64,000 nucleotides of DNA. Origin: Lachnospiraceae bacterium. GTDB taxonomy: Bacteria; Bacillota; Clostridia; Lachnospirales; Lachnospiraceae. Every line of letters begins with the position of its first letter. Position 1 is the first letter of the stretch. This document shows, piece after piece, positions 46,801-56,275 of this stretch. The position numbers and the translations under genes are program-made. Location: contig JAFVHP010000011.1 of the NCBI GenBank assembly GCA_017474455.1, positions 206,824 to 270,823 on the forward strand, read 5' to 3'. A model generated the notes under the pieces. That model saw nothing but the letters and a program-made list of their open reading frames with translations, ran no database searches and had not been told where the DNA came from.

Positions 46801-48633
46801 GTGGCAAAATGGATGATATCCGCCAAAAGGGCGGAATTTGACAAGATAGCCAGGGAGTGCGGCATTTCAACAGTTCTGAGCAGACTGATACGCAACAGGG
46901 GCATCATCGGGACAGAGGAAACACTTCGTTTCCTCTCCTGTGATGCCTCTTTATGTCATGATCCGTACCTGCTGCCGGAAATGGAAGACGCGGCGGGGCT
47001 GATCAGGGAACAATTATCGAAGGGATCCAGATTCAGGATCGTCGGGGATTACGATGTGGACGGTATCTGCTCCGCGAGGATCCTTCTTCTGGGGCTGCAT
47101 TCCCTCGACGGCATTGCGGATGCCATCCTGCCGGAACGGATAACCGACGGCTACGGGATCAATGAACGGCTCGTAGACGATGCGGCGCGGGACAGCGTGG
47201 ACATCATTATTACCTGCGACAACGGTATCTCGGCGGAAGAAGCACTTAAGAAGGCTGCCGCTTATGGGATGAAAGTGGTGGTGACGGACCATCATGAACC
47301 CCCCGTCACCGCCGGGGAAGATGGTGTCCTGACACAGGTAAGGGTAAATGCCGACGCGGTCGTCGATCCCAAACTGGAGAAAGATGGAGAAGAGCCTTAT
47401 CCGTTCAGGGATATCTGCGGCGCGGTCGTTGCCTTCAAACTGACACAGGCATTATTCAAGGACCAGCCGGATCCGGATCCGCAGGTTTATGACGAGATGC
47501 TCTCCCTGTGCGCGTTAGCCACTGTCTGCGACGTGATGCCGCTGGCTGATGAGAACAGATTCTTTGTCAAAAGAGGGCTGGAACTGCTTTCCGGGACCCG
47601 AAATCCCGGCATGAGGTCGCTGATCATGGAATGCGGCCTGTCCGGAGAAAAGCTGAGTACCTATCATGCGGGATTTATTATCGGACCCTGCCTGAACGCC
47701 AGCGGACGTATGGATTCCGCTGCAAGAGCCCTTTCGCTCCTGAATGAAACGGATCCGGACAGGGCCATGCTGACGGCGAAAGACTTAAGGGGTCTGAATG
47801 AGAGCCGCAAATCCATGACCCTGCGCGCGGTGGAAGAGGCCAGGGATGCGGCAAAAGAAAAGATGGAAAAAGGCAGAAAGATCCTGGTCCTTACCCTGCC
47901 GGACTGTCATGAGTCCCTTGCCGGGATCGTCGCAGGCAGGATCAGGGAAGAGTTTGACAGGCCGTCCATCGTCCTGACGCCTTCATCCGAAGAGGGCGTA
48001 CTGAAAGGATCGGGCAGATCCGTGGAAGCCTATGACATGCATGAAGGACTGAGCAGGGCGGAGCATCTTATGATCCGTTTCGGCGGGCATAAAATGGCGG
48101 CCGGGCTTACCGTGGCCGCTGCCAGGGCTGCGGAACTGGAAGAAGCCCTGAACAGCGGGTGTACGCTCGGTGCGGAAGATATGGAAGAAGTCCTGCATAT
48201 CGATATGGAGCTTCCGCCGTCATTGTTTACGAAGGATATGGTGGCCGAGTTCGACAGGATGCAGCCATTCGGCACAGGCAACCCCAGGCCGCTGTTCGTC
48301 ACAAGGAACGTGCAGCTTACGGGAATAAGCATTCTTGGAAAGAACCGAAATGTGATCAGGTTTGCCGCAAAAGATACCCTTCTCGGACGTGCGGATTTCG
48401 TCTGGTTCACGGATGAAGGAAAAGCGCGGGAACTGATCGACAGGGAACTGGGGGACGGTGCGTTCCAAAGCCTTACCGGCAGAAGAACAGACGAAAGCCG
48501 GCTTTCTCCTGTCAGCATCGTTTTCAATGCCGAACTGAATACCTTCAGGGGAGTGGAGGAGATCAGGTTCACTGTCAGGGACCTGAAAGGTTCGCCCGGG
48601 AACACAAAAGCACCCGCACTGGCGGATGCTTAA
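46801..48633 (+). CDS. recJ: Single-strand-specific 5'-3' exonuclease RecJ
   Basis: A 610-residue DHH-family nuclease. Motifs: VGDYDVDGICSARIL, ITCDNGISAEEALKKA and the DHH triad in VVVTDHHEPP. The DHHA1 region includes HAGFIIGPCLNASGRMDSA and FGGHKMAAGLTV. An OB-like C-terminal domain follows. It acts in recombination and mismatch repair. GTG start at 46801, 25 bases after secDF. It lies between secDF and murE with no overlap. Confidence 0.94.
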   Translation: MAKWMISAKRAEFDKIARECGISTVLSRLIRNRGIIGTEETLRFLSCDASLCHDPYLLPEMEDAAGLIREQLSKGSRFRIVGDYDVDGICSARILLLGLHSLDGIADAILPERITDGYGINERLVDDAARDSVDIIITCDNGISAEEALKKAAAYGMKVVVTDHHEPPVTAGEDGVLTQVRVNADAVVDPKLEKDGEEPYPFRDICGAVVAFKLTQALFKDQPDPDPQVYDEMLSLCALATVCDVMPLADENRFFVKRGLELLSGTRNPGMRSLIMECGLSGEKLSTYHAGFIIGPCLNASGRMDSAARALSLLNETDPDRAMLTAKDLRGLNESRKSMTLRAVEEARDAAKEKMEKGRKILVLTLPDCHESLAGIVAGRIREEFDRPSIVLTPSSEEGVLKGSGRSVEAYDMHEGLSRAEHLMIRFGGHKMAAGLTVAAARAAELEEALNSGCTLGAEDMEEVLHIDMELPPSLFTKDMVAEFDRMQPFGTGNPRPLFVTRNVQLTGISILGKNRNVIRFAAKDTLLGRADFVWFTDEGKARELIDRELGDGAFQSLTGRRTDESRLSPVSIVFNAELNTFRGVEEIRFTVRDLKGSPGNTKAPALADA

Positions 48634-48653
48634 GTGAATTTCTTATGAGGGGG

Positions 48654-48681
48654 AGATAGTGAACAGGTCGTTCAGCTATCT
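48654..48681. repeat. Inverted repeat in the recJ-murE gap, overlapping a possible tiny ORF
   Basis: AGATAG-T-GAAC then five bases then GTTC-AG-CTATCT form an interrupted inverted repeat. The GAAC/GTTC spacer is 5, not 4, so it is not a standard LexA box. A 27-codon frame (GTG 48659 to TAA 48742) with GGGGGAG just upstream runs through it and has three cysteines; it might be a leader peptide. Evidence is weak. Confidence 0.3.
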
Positions 48682-48787
48682 GTACTGTCAATATACACGG
48701 CAAATATGTGCAATCTGTGTCCGTGGGATAACGTTTTTATAAAAATTATTAACGAAAATGAAATTTCAGTTCTCAGGGGGAGATCGG

Positions 48788-50380
48788 ATGAAACTCGAAA
48801 AACTGATAAAAGATACCGGCTGCAGCCTGAATACGGTAAGGGGAGAACGGATAACGGATGATGCCCGTATCCGGGATATCCTGGATACGGAGATCACTGA
48901 TATCGTGAATGACTCCCGTCATGTCACACAGGGATGTTTGTTTTTCTGCATCAGCGGGGCAGTAAGGGACGGCCATGATTTTGCGGGGCAGGTGATCGCA
49001 GACGGCGCCCGCGTACTTGTCGTAACGGAAGGGTTTGCCCTCTCCCCGGAAGATATCCGGGAACTGGAGGAACGGTGCGGGAAAGAGCATCTTGAGGACA
49101 TTATCCTTGCCGGGGCAAAGGATACGCGCCTTGCCATGGCCATTATCAGCGCGCATTTTTACGGTGATCCCGCATCCCGCATGAAGATCATCGGCGTTAC
49201 GGGAACAAAAGGAAAAACGACGACGACATATCTGATAAGGTCAGCCCTTCTGAAAACAGGGAGAAAGGCGGGCCTGATCGGCACGATAGAAACGCTTTAC
49301 GGCGATGTCCGGATACCGTCGGCCAACACCACGCCGGAATCGATCGTGCTGCAGAAAACGTTCAGAGACATGGCTGACGCGGGAGTGGATACCGTTGTCA
49401 TGGAAGTTTCTTCCCAGGCGCTGAAACTGAACAGGACAGCCGGCTTCATGTTTGATATCGGCGTATTCACCAATCTTTCCCCGGATCATATCGGACCGGG
49501 GGAACACGAGGACTTTGAGGATTACCTTCGCTGCAAGAGCCTGCTGTTTCGGCAGTGCAGGCAGGGCGTCGTGAATATGGACGATCCCTATGCCGAAGCT
49601 GTGCTTGAGGGACATACCTGCGATGTGTTTACATACAGCGCCGCGTATGACGAAGAAGACGCCGCCGCTGCGCAAGGACCTGCGAAAAAGCCGGATCTTT
49701 ATGCCATAGATCCGGTACTGAACAGGGATCCTGCCCATCCCGGTATTTCATTTGGGACAAAGGGTGTGCTGGAAGAGCATTTCAGAGTTTCACAGCCGGG
49801 AAAATTCAGCGTCTACAACGCGCTCTGTGCTATTTCCGTCTGCTGGTGCCTCGGGATCGATCCCGGAAAGATCCCGGATGCCATCAAAAACGTAAATGTC
49901 AGGGGCAGGGTAGAGATAGTGCCCGTCAGCAGCAGGTTTACACTGCTTATAGATTATGCGCATAATGCGGTCGCGCTGAAAAGCCTTCTTGAAACATTAA
50001 GGGAATACGAGCCCGGCAGGCTCGTCTGTCTTTTTGGCTGCGGCGGGAACCGTTCAAAAGAACGCAGATATGAAATGGGCGAGGTCAGCGGAACACTTGC
50101 CGATCTTACGATCATCACATCTGACAATCCTCGTTTTGAAGAGCCGCTGGATATAATAAAGGACATCATTACCGGGATCGAAAAGACGGACGGAAAATAT
50201 GTGGAGATCCCCGACCGGACAGAAGCTGTCCGTTACGCCCTGAAGAATGCCCTGGACGGTGATATCATCGTGCTGGCAGGCAAGGGCCATGAAGATTACC
50301 AGGAGATCAGGGGCGTCAAATACCCGATGGATGAACGGGAGATCGTGGAAAGGATCGTCAGGGAGGAGGGACCCTTCTGA
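48788..50380 (+). CDS. murE: UDP-MurNAc-tripeptide synthetase, meso-DAP adding (MurE)
   Basis: A 530-residue Mur ligase joining a diamino acid to UDP-MurNAc-L-Ala-D-Glu in peptidoglycan synthesis. The ATP loop is GVTGTKGKTTTTYLI, with the central MEVSSQALKLNR and GCGGNRSKERR. The substrate-choice motif is DNPR in ITSDNPRFEEP, typical of meso-diaminopimelate enzymes. ATG 48788 is set by GGGGAG and the start of homology. A PriA start overlaps its stop. Confidence 0.94.
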   Translation: MKLEKLIKDTGCSLNTVRGERITDDARIRDILDTEITDIVNDSRHVTQGCLFFCISGAVRDGHDFAGQVIADGARVLVVTEGFALSPEDIRELEERCGKEHLEDIILAGAKDTRLAMAIISAHFYGDPASRMKIIGVTGTKGKTTTTYLIRSALLKTGRKAGLIGTIETLYGDVRIPSANTTPESIVLQKTFRDMADAGVDTVVMEVSSQALKLNRTAGFMFDIGVFTNLSPDHIGPGEHEDFEDYLRCKSLLFRQCRQGVVNMDDPYAEAVLEGHTCDVFTYSAAYDEEDAAAAQGPAKKPDLYAIDPVLNRDPAHPGISFGTKGVLEEHFRVSQPGKFSVYNALCAISVCWCLGIDPGKIPDAIKNVNVRGRVEIVPVSSRFTLLIDYAHNAVALKSLLETLREYEPGRLVCLFGCGGNRSKERRYEMGEVSGTLADLTIITSDNPRFEEPLDIIKDIITGIEKTDGKYVEIPDRTEAVRYALKNALDGDIIVLAGKGHEDYQEIRGVKYPMDEREIVERIVREEGPF

Positions 50381-52653
50381 CTGAGCAGAAAGGATCAGTT
50401 TCCTCCGGAAGATACGCCGGAGTCATAATCGATATTTCCCACAGAAGGCTGGACCGCATCTTCACCTACAGGATACCTGAGGAATACACCGGAAAGCTCC
50501 TTCCGGGGGCAATGGTAAAGGTACCTTTCGGACAGGGGGATACGCCGAGGAACGGCTATGTCGTATCGGTATCCGATGAAGCGCCGATCGAGGCGGATAA
50601 GATCAAGGAGATCCTTTCCGTGGTCTCCGTGCAGGCAATGGGGGAAGGCATCGGGATCGCGCTGGCGGGGTGGATGTGTTCCCGCTACGGCTCGACGATG
50701 CTGTCCGCGTTGAAGATCGTTTTCCCGGATCTGGGGAAGCGGAAGCCGGCAGTCCGGAAAGAGATCGAACTGGCCGTGGACAGGGAAGAAGCAGAAGGAC
50801 TCCTTCAGGAATTTGCACGCAGGCATAACACGGCAAGAGCAAGGCTTTTGTCTGCGCTGCTGGAACTGGAGAGACAGCCCCGCTCACTGATCACGGGAAA
50901 GCTCGGAATATCTTCCACCGTTATCAAAAGCCTTTCGGAACAGGGCGTGATCAGGATAGTCGATTCTGAAGAACTGCGCGACCCCGTGCGTGTGGACGGG
51001 GAAGAATACAGCGCGTTCTATGGCCTGGGAGCACGCTTGTCCGATGAACAGGAGGAAGCCGTCAGACAGGTCACGGAAGACGCCGTGAACAGGAGGCATT
51101 CGGTCAGCCTGCTCTTCGGCATAACCGGAAGCGGCAAGACGGAAGTCTATATATCGGCCATCAGGGAAGTGGTCAGGGCAGGACGGCAGGCTATCGTCCT
51201 TATACCCGAAATATCTCTGACCTACCAGACGCTTTTAAGATTCTACAGGCACTTCGGGAACAGAGTGTCCGTCATTCATTCCATGCTTTCTCCTGCCGAG
51301 CGCGCGGACCAGTTCGAACGGGCAAGACGCGGGGAGATCGATGTCATGATAGGCCCGCGCTCCGCTCTCTTTACCCCGTTTAAAGATCCGGGCATCATCG
51401 TGATCGATGAGGAACATGAGAACAGCTATAAGAATGAAGCCATGCCGCGTTACCACGCGAGGGAAACTGCCGCCGAACTGGCCAGGCTCCACGACGCAGC
51501 CCTGCTTCTGGGCTCGGCAACTCCCTCCGTTGAGACCTATGACAGATGCATGAAGGGCGAGTACAGGCTGTTCAGGCTGACCAGGCGGCTTACCGGACAG
51601 GATCTGCCGGATGTCCATGTCATTGATCTGAGACGTGAATTGAAAGAAGGCAACAGATCTGTCTTTTCCAGGGATCTTGCCCGGGCAATACAGGACAGGC
51701 TGGACAGGGGCGAGCAGTGTATGCTGTTCCTGAACAGGAGAGGATATCTCGGAGCCATGACCTGCAGATCCTGCGGGACGGTATTCAAGTGCCCGCACTG
51801 CGATGTCTCCCTGGTACTGCACAGGGACGGGAGGCTCCATTGCCATTACTGCGGATATTCGGCGCCTTCGCCGAAGACCTGTCCGGAATGCGGATCCCCG
51901 TATATAGCCGGCTTCAAAGCAGGGACCGAGCAGGTCGAAAAAGCGGTGAAGGAAATGTTCCCTGCGGCAAGGACGCTCAGGATGGACGGCGACACGACCA
52001 GGAAAAAGGACAGTTATGACAGGATACTGCAGAGCTTTTCGCAGCATGAAGCAGATATACTGGTCGGTACGCAGATGATCGTTAAAGGACATGATTTCCC
52101 CGGAGTCACCCTGGTAGGGATACTGCTGGCGGATCTGTCGCTTTACGCTTCGGATTTCAGGGCGTCCGAAAGGACCTTCCAGCTGCTGACCCAGGCGGCG
52201 GGACGGGCGGGAAGAAGACAGATGCCGGGCGAAGTCTTCATCCAGACATATAAACCGGATCATTATGCCATCAGATATGCGTCCGGCCAGGATTATGAGT
52301 CTTTTTACGAAGAAGAGATGAAATACCGCTCCCTTATGGGCTACCCGCCCAGTTCACACCTTATGGGTATCCAGATACAGGCATCGTCCGAAGACGACGG
52401 CGAGGCTCTGGCGGGAGAGATCTTCATGGCTGTGACGGCTGCGGCGGATCCGGAGGATAACATCCTGGGACCGTCAAAGGCTGCGATCGGGCGCATGCGG
52501 GATCTGTACCGGTACGTTGTCTATATAAAAAGCCGGGATTATGATAGACTTGAAAAATACCGTGAGATATCGGAAGAAGTATTTAAGGCCGGAGGGCCGG
52601 CTGCGGGAGAGCTTTATCTGCAGTTCGATCTGGATCCGGTGCAGGGATTCTGA
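50377..52653 (+). CDS. priA: Primosomal replication-restart helicase PriA
   Basis: A 3'-5' superfamily 2 helicase, 758 residues if started at CTG 50377. Motifs: Walker A GITGSGKTEVY, DEEHENSYKNE, and two zinc knuckles CRSCGTVFKCPHC and CHYCGYSAPSPKTCPECG. The first ATG/GTG/TTG in frame, ATG 50512, would delete the conserved N-terminal GVIIDISHRRLDRIFTY of the 3'BD domain. The frame is open back to the murE stop with no such start, but CTGA overlaps that stop in the same way ATGA usually does, and GGAGG lies about 8 bases upstream. Start is inferred. Confidence 0.9.
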   Translation: MTEQKGSVSSGRYAGVIIDISHRRLDRIFTYRIPEEYTGKLLPGAMVKVPFGQGDTPRNGYVVSVSDEAPIEADKIKEILSVVSVQAMGEGIGIALAGWMCSRYGSTMLSALKIVFPDLGKRKPAVRKEIELAVDREEAEGLLQEFARRHNTARARLLSALLELERQPRSLITGKLGISSTVIKSLSEQGVIRIVDSEELRDPVRVDGEEYSAFYGLGARLSDEQEEAVRQVTEDAVNRRHSVSLLFGITGSGKTEVYISAIREVVRAGRQAIVLIPEISLTYQTLLRFYRHFGNRVSVIHSMLSPAERADQFERARRGEIDVMIGPRSALFTPFKDPGIIVIDEEHENSYKNEAMPRYHARETAAELARLHDAALLLGSATPSVETYDRCMKGEYRLFRLTRRLTGQDLPDVHVIDLRRELKEGNRSVFSRDLARAIQDRLDRGEQCMLFLNRRGYLGAMTCRSCGTVFKCPHCDVSLVLHRDGRLHCHYCGYSAPSPKTCPECGSPYIAGFKAGTEQVEKAVKEMFPAARTLRMDGDTTRKKDSYDRILQSFSQHEADILVGTQMIVKGHDFPGVTLVGILLADLSLYASDFRASERTFQLLTQAAGRAGRRQMPGEVFIQTYKPDHYAIRYASGQDYESFYEEEMKYRSLMGYPPSSHLMGIQIQASSEDDGEALAGEIFMAVTAAADPEDNILGPSKAAIGRMRDLYRYVVYIKSRDYDRLEKYREISEEVFKAGGPAAGELYLQFDLDPVQGF

Positions 52654-52689
52654 CAAAACGGGAAACAGGAAAGGAGCGCAGATTCAGTT

Positions 52690-53190
52690 ATGGCTTTGCG
52701 AACGATCAGAACGATGGGGGACCCTGTCCTTGAAAAGAGGGCAAAAGAGGTCACGGAAATGACAGAACGCCTGAAAACGCTCATCGGAGATATGCTCGAA
52801 ACGATGTATGAGGAAAACGGGGTAGGACTTGCCGCCCCTCAGGTGGGTGTGCTCAAAAGGATCGTCGTCATCGACGTGAGCGAAGAAAGGAATGAACCGC
52901 ATGTGCTGATCAACCCCGTGATCACGGAGACAGAAGGTGAGCAGACCGGATATGAAGGCTGCCTTTCCGTACCCGGTAAAGTCGGTATGGTGACCAGGCC
53001 GGAAAGGGTCGTGTGCAGGGCGCTGGATGAAAACATGCAGGAGGTCACTCTCGAAGGGACAGAGCTGCTCGGCAGGGCGATCGCGCATGAACTGGACCAC
53101 CTTGAAGGCAGGCTTTATGTCAGTCTTGTCGAGGGTGAACTGGTGGATGCCGACAGTACCGAGCCGGATGAAGAGGAAGTGGAAGAATGA
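52690..53190 (+). CDS. def: Peptide deformylase
   Basis: A 166-residue metalloenzyme removing N-formyl groups from new proteins. All three motifs are intact: GVGLAAPQ, EGCLS and HELDH (metal ligands C, H, H). A short acidic tail follows. It sits in the standard priA-def-fmt order; AAAGGAG is about 14 bases before ATG 52690, and its stop overlaps fmt by four bases. Confidence 0.96.
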   Translation: MALRTIRTMGDPVLEKRAKEVTEMTERLKTLIGDMLETMYEENGVGLAAPQVGVLKRIVVIDVSEERNEPHVLINPVITETEGEQTGYEGCLSVPGKVGMVTRPERVVCRALDENMQEVTLEGTELLGRAIAHELDHLEGRLYVSLVEGELVDADSTEPDEEEVEE

Positions 53191-54140
53191 AGATCATTTT
53201 CATGGGTACGCCCGGATTTGCCGTACGCCCTCTTGAAGCGCTGATCGAAGCGGGACATGAGATCCTGAGCGTCGTAACACAGCCGGACAGGGAAAAGGGC
53301 CGGGGCAGAACGGTACAGATGTGTCCGGTAAAAGAGTGCGCGTTATCCCACGGCCTGGAAGTATTCCAGCCGGGAAGAGTCAAAAGACCGGAATCTGCCG
53401 ATTACCTCAGAAGCCTTAAGCCTGACCTGATCGTCGTCGCGGCATACGGGCAGATCCTTTCCCAGGAAATTCTCGATATCCCTGTGTACGGATGCATCAA
53501 TGTGCACGCGTCACTCCTGCCCAAATACAGGGGCGCCGCCCCTATCCAGTGGGCGATCCTCAAAGGTGAGGAAGTCACGGGCATAACGATCATGCAGATG
53601 GACGCCGGCATGGATACGGGAGATATACTGCTGCAGAGAACGATACCCCTGAACGGGCGTGAAACAGCGGACGATCTTTACAGGACCCTTTCAGCGGAAG
53701 GTGCCGCAGCCCTGATCGAGGCGCTGGTGCAGCTGGAAAACGGGACACTTACGGCAAAGCCGCAGAATGAAGCGGAGGCCGTATATACAAAGATGATCCG
53801 GAAGGAGATGGGCGAGATCAGCTGGAATGCGTCGGCATTGTCAGTCAGCAGGCTGGTCAGGGCAATGAATTCCTGGCCTTGCGCATATACACGTTTCCGG
53901 AAAAAGACATTGAGGATCTGGGCGGCGCAGCCGGCAGAAGAAACGGAAGATCTTAAGGAAGCATCGGCAGCAGGCGAGCCGGGAACAATAGTATACTGCT
54001 CAAAGGATGCGGTCTATGTCCGCTGCGGGGAAGGGATCCTGTGCATCACGGAACTGCAGGCTGAAGGCAGAAAAAGAATGAGCGCAAAGGATTTTCTTCT
54101 GGGTGCCGGGATAAAGCCCGGGGAAGACAGGCTGGGCTGA
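53187..54140 (+). CDS. fmt: Methionyl-tRNA formyltransferase
   Basis: 317 residues. The N-terminal formyltransferase domain has FMGTPGFAVRPLEAL, the VHASLLPKYRGAAPIQWAI active-site block and MDAGMDTGDILL. An OB-fold C-terminal domain binds tRNA. It formylates initiator Met-tRNA with 10-formyl-THF, the partner step of Def. Four-base overlap with def. Confidence 0.96.
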   Translation: MKIIFMGTPGFAVRPLEALIEAGHEILSVVTQPDREKGRGRTVQMCPVKECALSHGLEVFQPGRVKRPESADYLRSLKPDLIVVAAYGQILSQEILDIPVYGCINVHASLLPKYRGAAPIQWAILKGEEVTGITIMQMDAGMDTGDILLQRTIPLNGRETADDLYRTLSAEGAAALIEALVQLENGTLTAKPQNEAEAVYTKMIRKEMGEISWNASALSVSRLVRAMNSWPCAYTRFRKKTLRIWAAQPAEETEDLKEASAAGEPGTIVYCSKDAVYVRCGEGILCITELQAEGRKRMSAKDFLLGAGIKPGEDRLG

Positions 54141-54164
54141 CCCGGATACCGGCCGGAGGTGAGT

Positions 54165-54875
54165 ATGGGAAATATGATGAATTACGGATATGGTTTTGAC
54201 TGGACGTATCTGCTTGTCCTGATAGGAGCTGTCATCAGCATGCTGGCCAGCTCCAATGTACAGTCGACTTACAAAAAATATGCAGCTGTCAGAAGCGCGG
54301 GCGGTATAACGGGTGCCGAAGCGGCCAGACGGATCCTGCAGATGTCGGGTGTGAACGATGTTACTGTTGAACATGTCAGCGGATCACTGACAGATCATTA
54401 TGATCCGTCTTCCAGGACAGTCAGGCTTTCGGATGCAACGTTCGGATCAGACTCGGTCGCCGCTCTCGGCGTTGCCGCGCATGAATGCGGACATGTTATG
54501 CAGCATCACCAGGGGTATGTCCCTCTGAACGTAAGGACCGCGCTTGTGCCTGCGGCAAATATCGGTTCCAAGGCCGGCCTGCCGCTCGTAATAATCGGCC
54601 TGCTGATCGGTTCCTTCAAACCGCTGATCACGATCGGTATTTTCCTTTTCTTTTTTGCGGTGCTTTTCCAGGTGGTAACGCTTCCTGTTGAGTACAATGC
54701 TTCATCCAGGGGGCTTGCCCTGCTCCAGGACTGCGGTATCCTTGGAGGAGAAGAACTGGAAATGGGCAAAAAAGTCTTAAAAGCCGCCGCGCTTACCTAC
54801 GTGGCCGCCGCGGCGTCATCGGTGATGCAGCTGCTCAGGCTGCTGATGCTTTCCAACAGACGCAGCAGACGCTGA
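54165..54875 (+). CDS. YugP-type membrane zinc metallopeptidase
   Basis: 236 residues with membrane segments near the N-terminus and two or three near residues 125-235. The zinc motif AAHECGHVMQH (HExxH-like, HECGH) is intact. The family is widespread in Firmicutes; substrates are not established. GGAGGT at 54153-54158 fits ATG 54165, although GTG 54159 is in frame. It sits between fmt and rsmB as in many Clostridia. Confidence 0.88.
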   Translation: MGNMMNYGYGFDWTYLLVLIGAVISMLASSNVQSTYKKYAAVRSAGGITGAEAARRILQMSGVNDVTVEHVSGSLTDHYDPSSRTVRLSDATFGSDSVAALGVAAHECGHVMQHHQGYVPLNVRTALVPAANIGSKAGLPLVIIGLLIGSFKPLITIGIFLFFFAVLFQVVTLPVEYNASSRGLALLQDCGILGGEELEMGKKVLKAAALTYVAAAASSVMQLLRLLMLSNRRSRR

Positions 54876-54877
54876 CT

Positions 54878-56275
54878 GTGAAGATGAAACAGACAAAAGC
54901 AAGTGTGGAAAGAGCGGCCGTTTGCGCCGCTCTTGTATCATACGAAAAGAACGGCAGCAGCGCGAATACTACAGCCCTTCAGAAAAAAATGCTCGATGAG
55001 CATCCTGAAATGGACGAACGGCAGAGGGCATTTGCAGTGCGCCTGTTCAGGGGCTGTGTGGAAAGACGCAGCCAGCTGGACGCTGTCGCTGCCCCCTATA
55101 TCCAGAGAAAGCCCGCGAAACACAGGATACTGATCGGCTGTATCCTCCGGATGGGCATTTATCAGATCTGTTTTATGGATTCGGTGCCGGACTCCGCTGC
55201 CTGCAATGAATGCGTGGAACTGGCCAGGGAATCTGGCGCCCCGGAGAGTACCGGTTTTATAAACGCGGTATTACGGAATATCATCAGGAACAGACCGGAA
55301 GTTCTGCCGGACGAGCTTGAGACCATGCCGGAATGGATCCGGAAGATGTGGGAGGCTGAATACGGAAAAGAGCGTACGGAAGCCATTATCCGGGCACTGC
55401 TTGCCCCGCGGCCTCTGACTGTAAGGATCTCGCCCCTGCTTTCAGACACAGAGCAGGAACAGCTCATCCGGACCTTTGGCGGACGCGGGATAACGGTCAG
55501 GAAAGCAGCATGGCTGGACGGTGTTTATTATCTGGAACACACGGGTGATATCAGGAGGCTTCCCGGATTCAGGGAAGGCAGTTTTACGGTGCAGGATGAA
55601 GCTTCCATGATGCCGGTCATTGCGGCGGCGCCCGGACCTTCCGATACAGTCATGGATATATGTGCCGCACCCGGCGGGAAAACGATACAGGCAGCCCAGC
55701 TTCTGCTGAAAATGAACAGGGATGATCCCGCACGCTGCGCAGAGCATGTCCGGGCTTTTGACATATCGCCGAAAAAGACCGCGCTGATAAGAGAAAACGC
55801 GGTGCGGAACAAAGTCGCCGACGTGATCCGCATCGGAATAAGGGACGCCCTGAAAGATGATTTTGAACAAAATGAAGATCCGGAAGTTAAGATGTGCGAT
55901 GTCCTTATCTGTGACCTTCCATGCTCCGGCCTGGGCGTTGCCGGCAGAAAACCGGATATTAAGTACAGGGTCACCATGGAGGATATCCGGCAGCTGGCCG
56001 GTATGCAGCGGAAGATGCTTGCCGCGGGCATACCTTATCTGAAAAAAGGCGGAACGCTCATCTACAGCACCTGTACGATAAGCAGGCAGGAAAATGAAGA
56101 GAACGCGCGGTACATTTCGGAAGAGCTCGGTCTTGTCCCCGATCCGCTTACGCCTTATCTTCCCGGAGGCCTTTTTACAGAAGAAGAACTGGAGGCCGGG
56201 ACGAACAGCATACAGCTGATGCCGGATACCAACCATACCGACGGATTTTTTATCGCAAGGTTCAGGAAACCATGA
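54878..56275 (+). CDS. rsmB: 16S rRNA (cytosine-967-C5)-methyltransferase RsmB
   Basis: 465 residues. N-terminal NusB-like RNA-binding domain, then a SAM methyltransferase with DICAAPGGKTIQAAQLL, DLPCSGLGVAGRKPDI and the catalytic cysteine in YSTCTISRQENEEN. Start GTG 54878 or ATG 54884. It overlaps rlmN by four bases. Confidence 0.94.
   Translation: MKMKQTKASVERAAVCAALVSYEKNGSSANTTALQKKMLDEHPEMDERQRAFAVRLFRGCVERRSQLDAVAAPYIQRKPAKHRILIGCILRMGIYQICFMDSVPDSAACNECVELARESGAPESTGFINAVLRNIIRNRPEVLPDELETMPEWIRKMWEAEYGKERTEAIIRALLAPRPLTVRISPLLSDTEQEQLIRTFGGRGITVRKAAWLDGVYYLEHTGDIRRLPGFREGSFTVQDEASMMPVIAAAPGPSDTVMDICAAPGGKTIQAAQLLLKMNRDDPARCAEHVRAFDISPKKTALIRENAVRNKVADVIRIGIRDALKDDFEQNEDPEVKMCDVLICDLPCSGLGVAGRKPDIKYRVTMEDIRQLAGMQRKMLAAGIPYLKKGGTLIYSTCTISRQENEENARYISEELGLVPDPLTPYLPGGLFTEEELEAGTNSIQLMPDTNHTDGFFIARFRKP

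Noticed and set aside
48661-48673. LexA box in the recJ-murE gap
   Set aside because: GAAC and GTTC are five bases apart; the Gram-positive LexA operator needs four.
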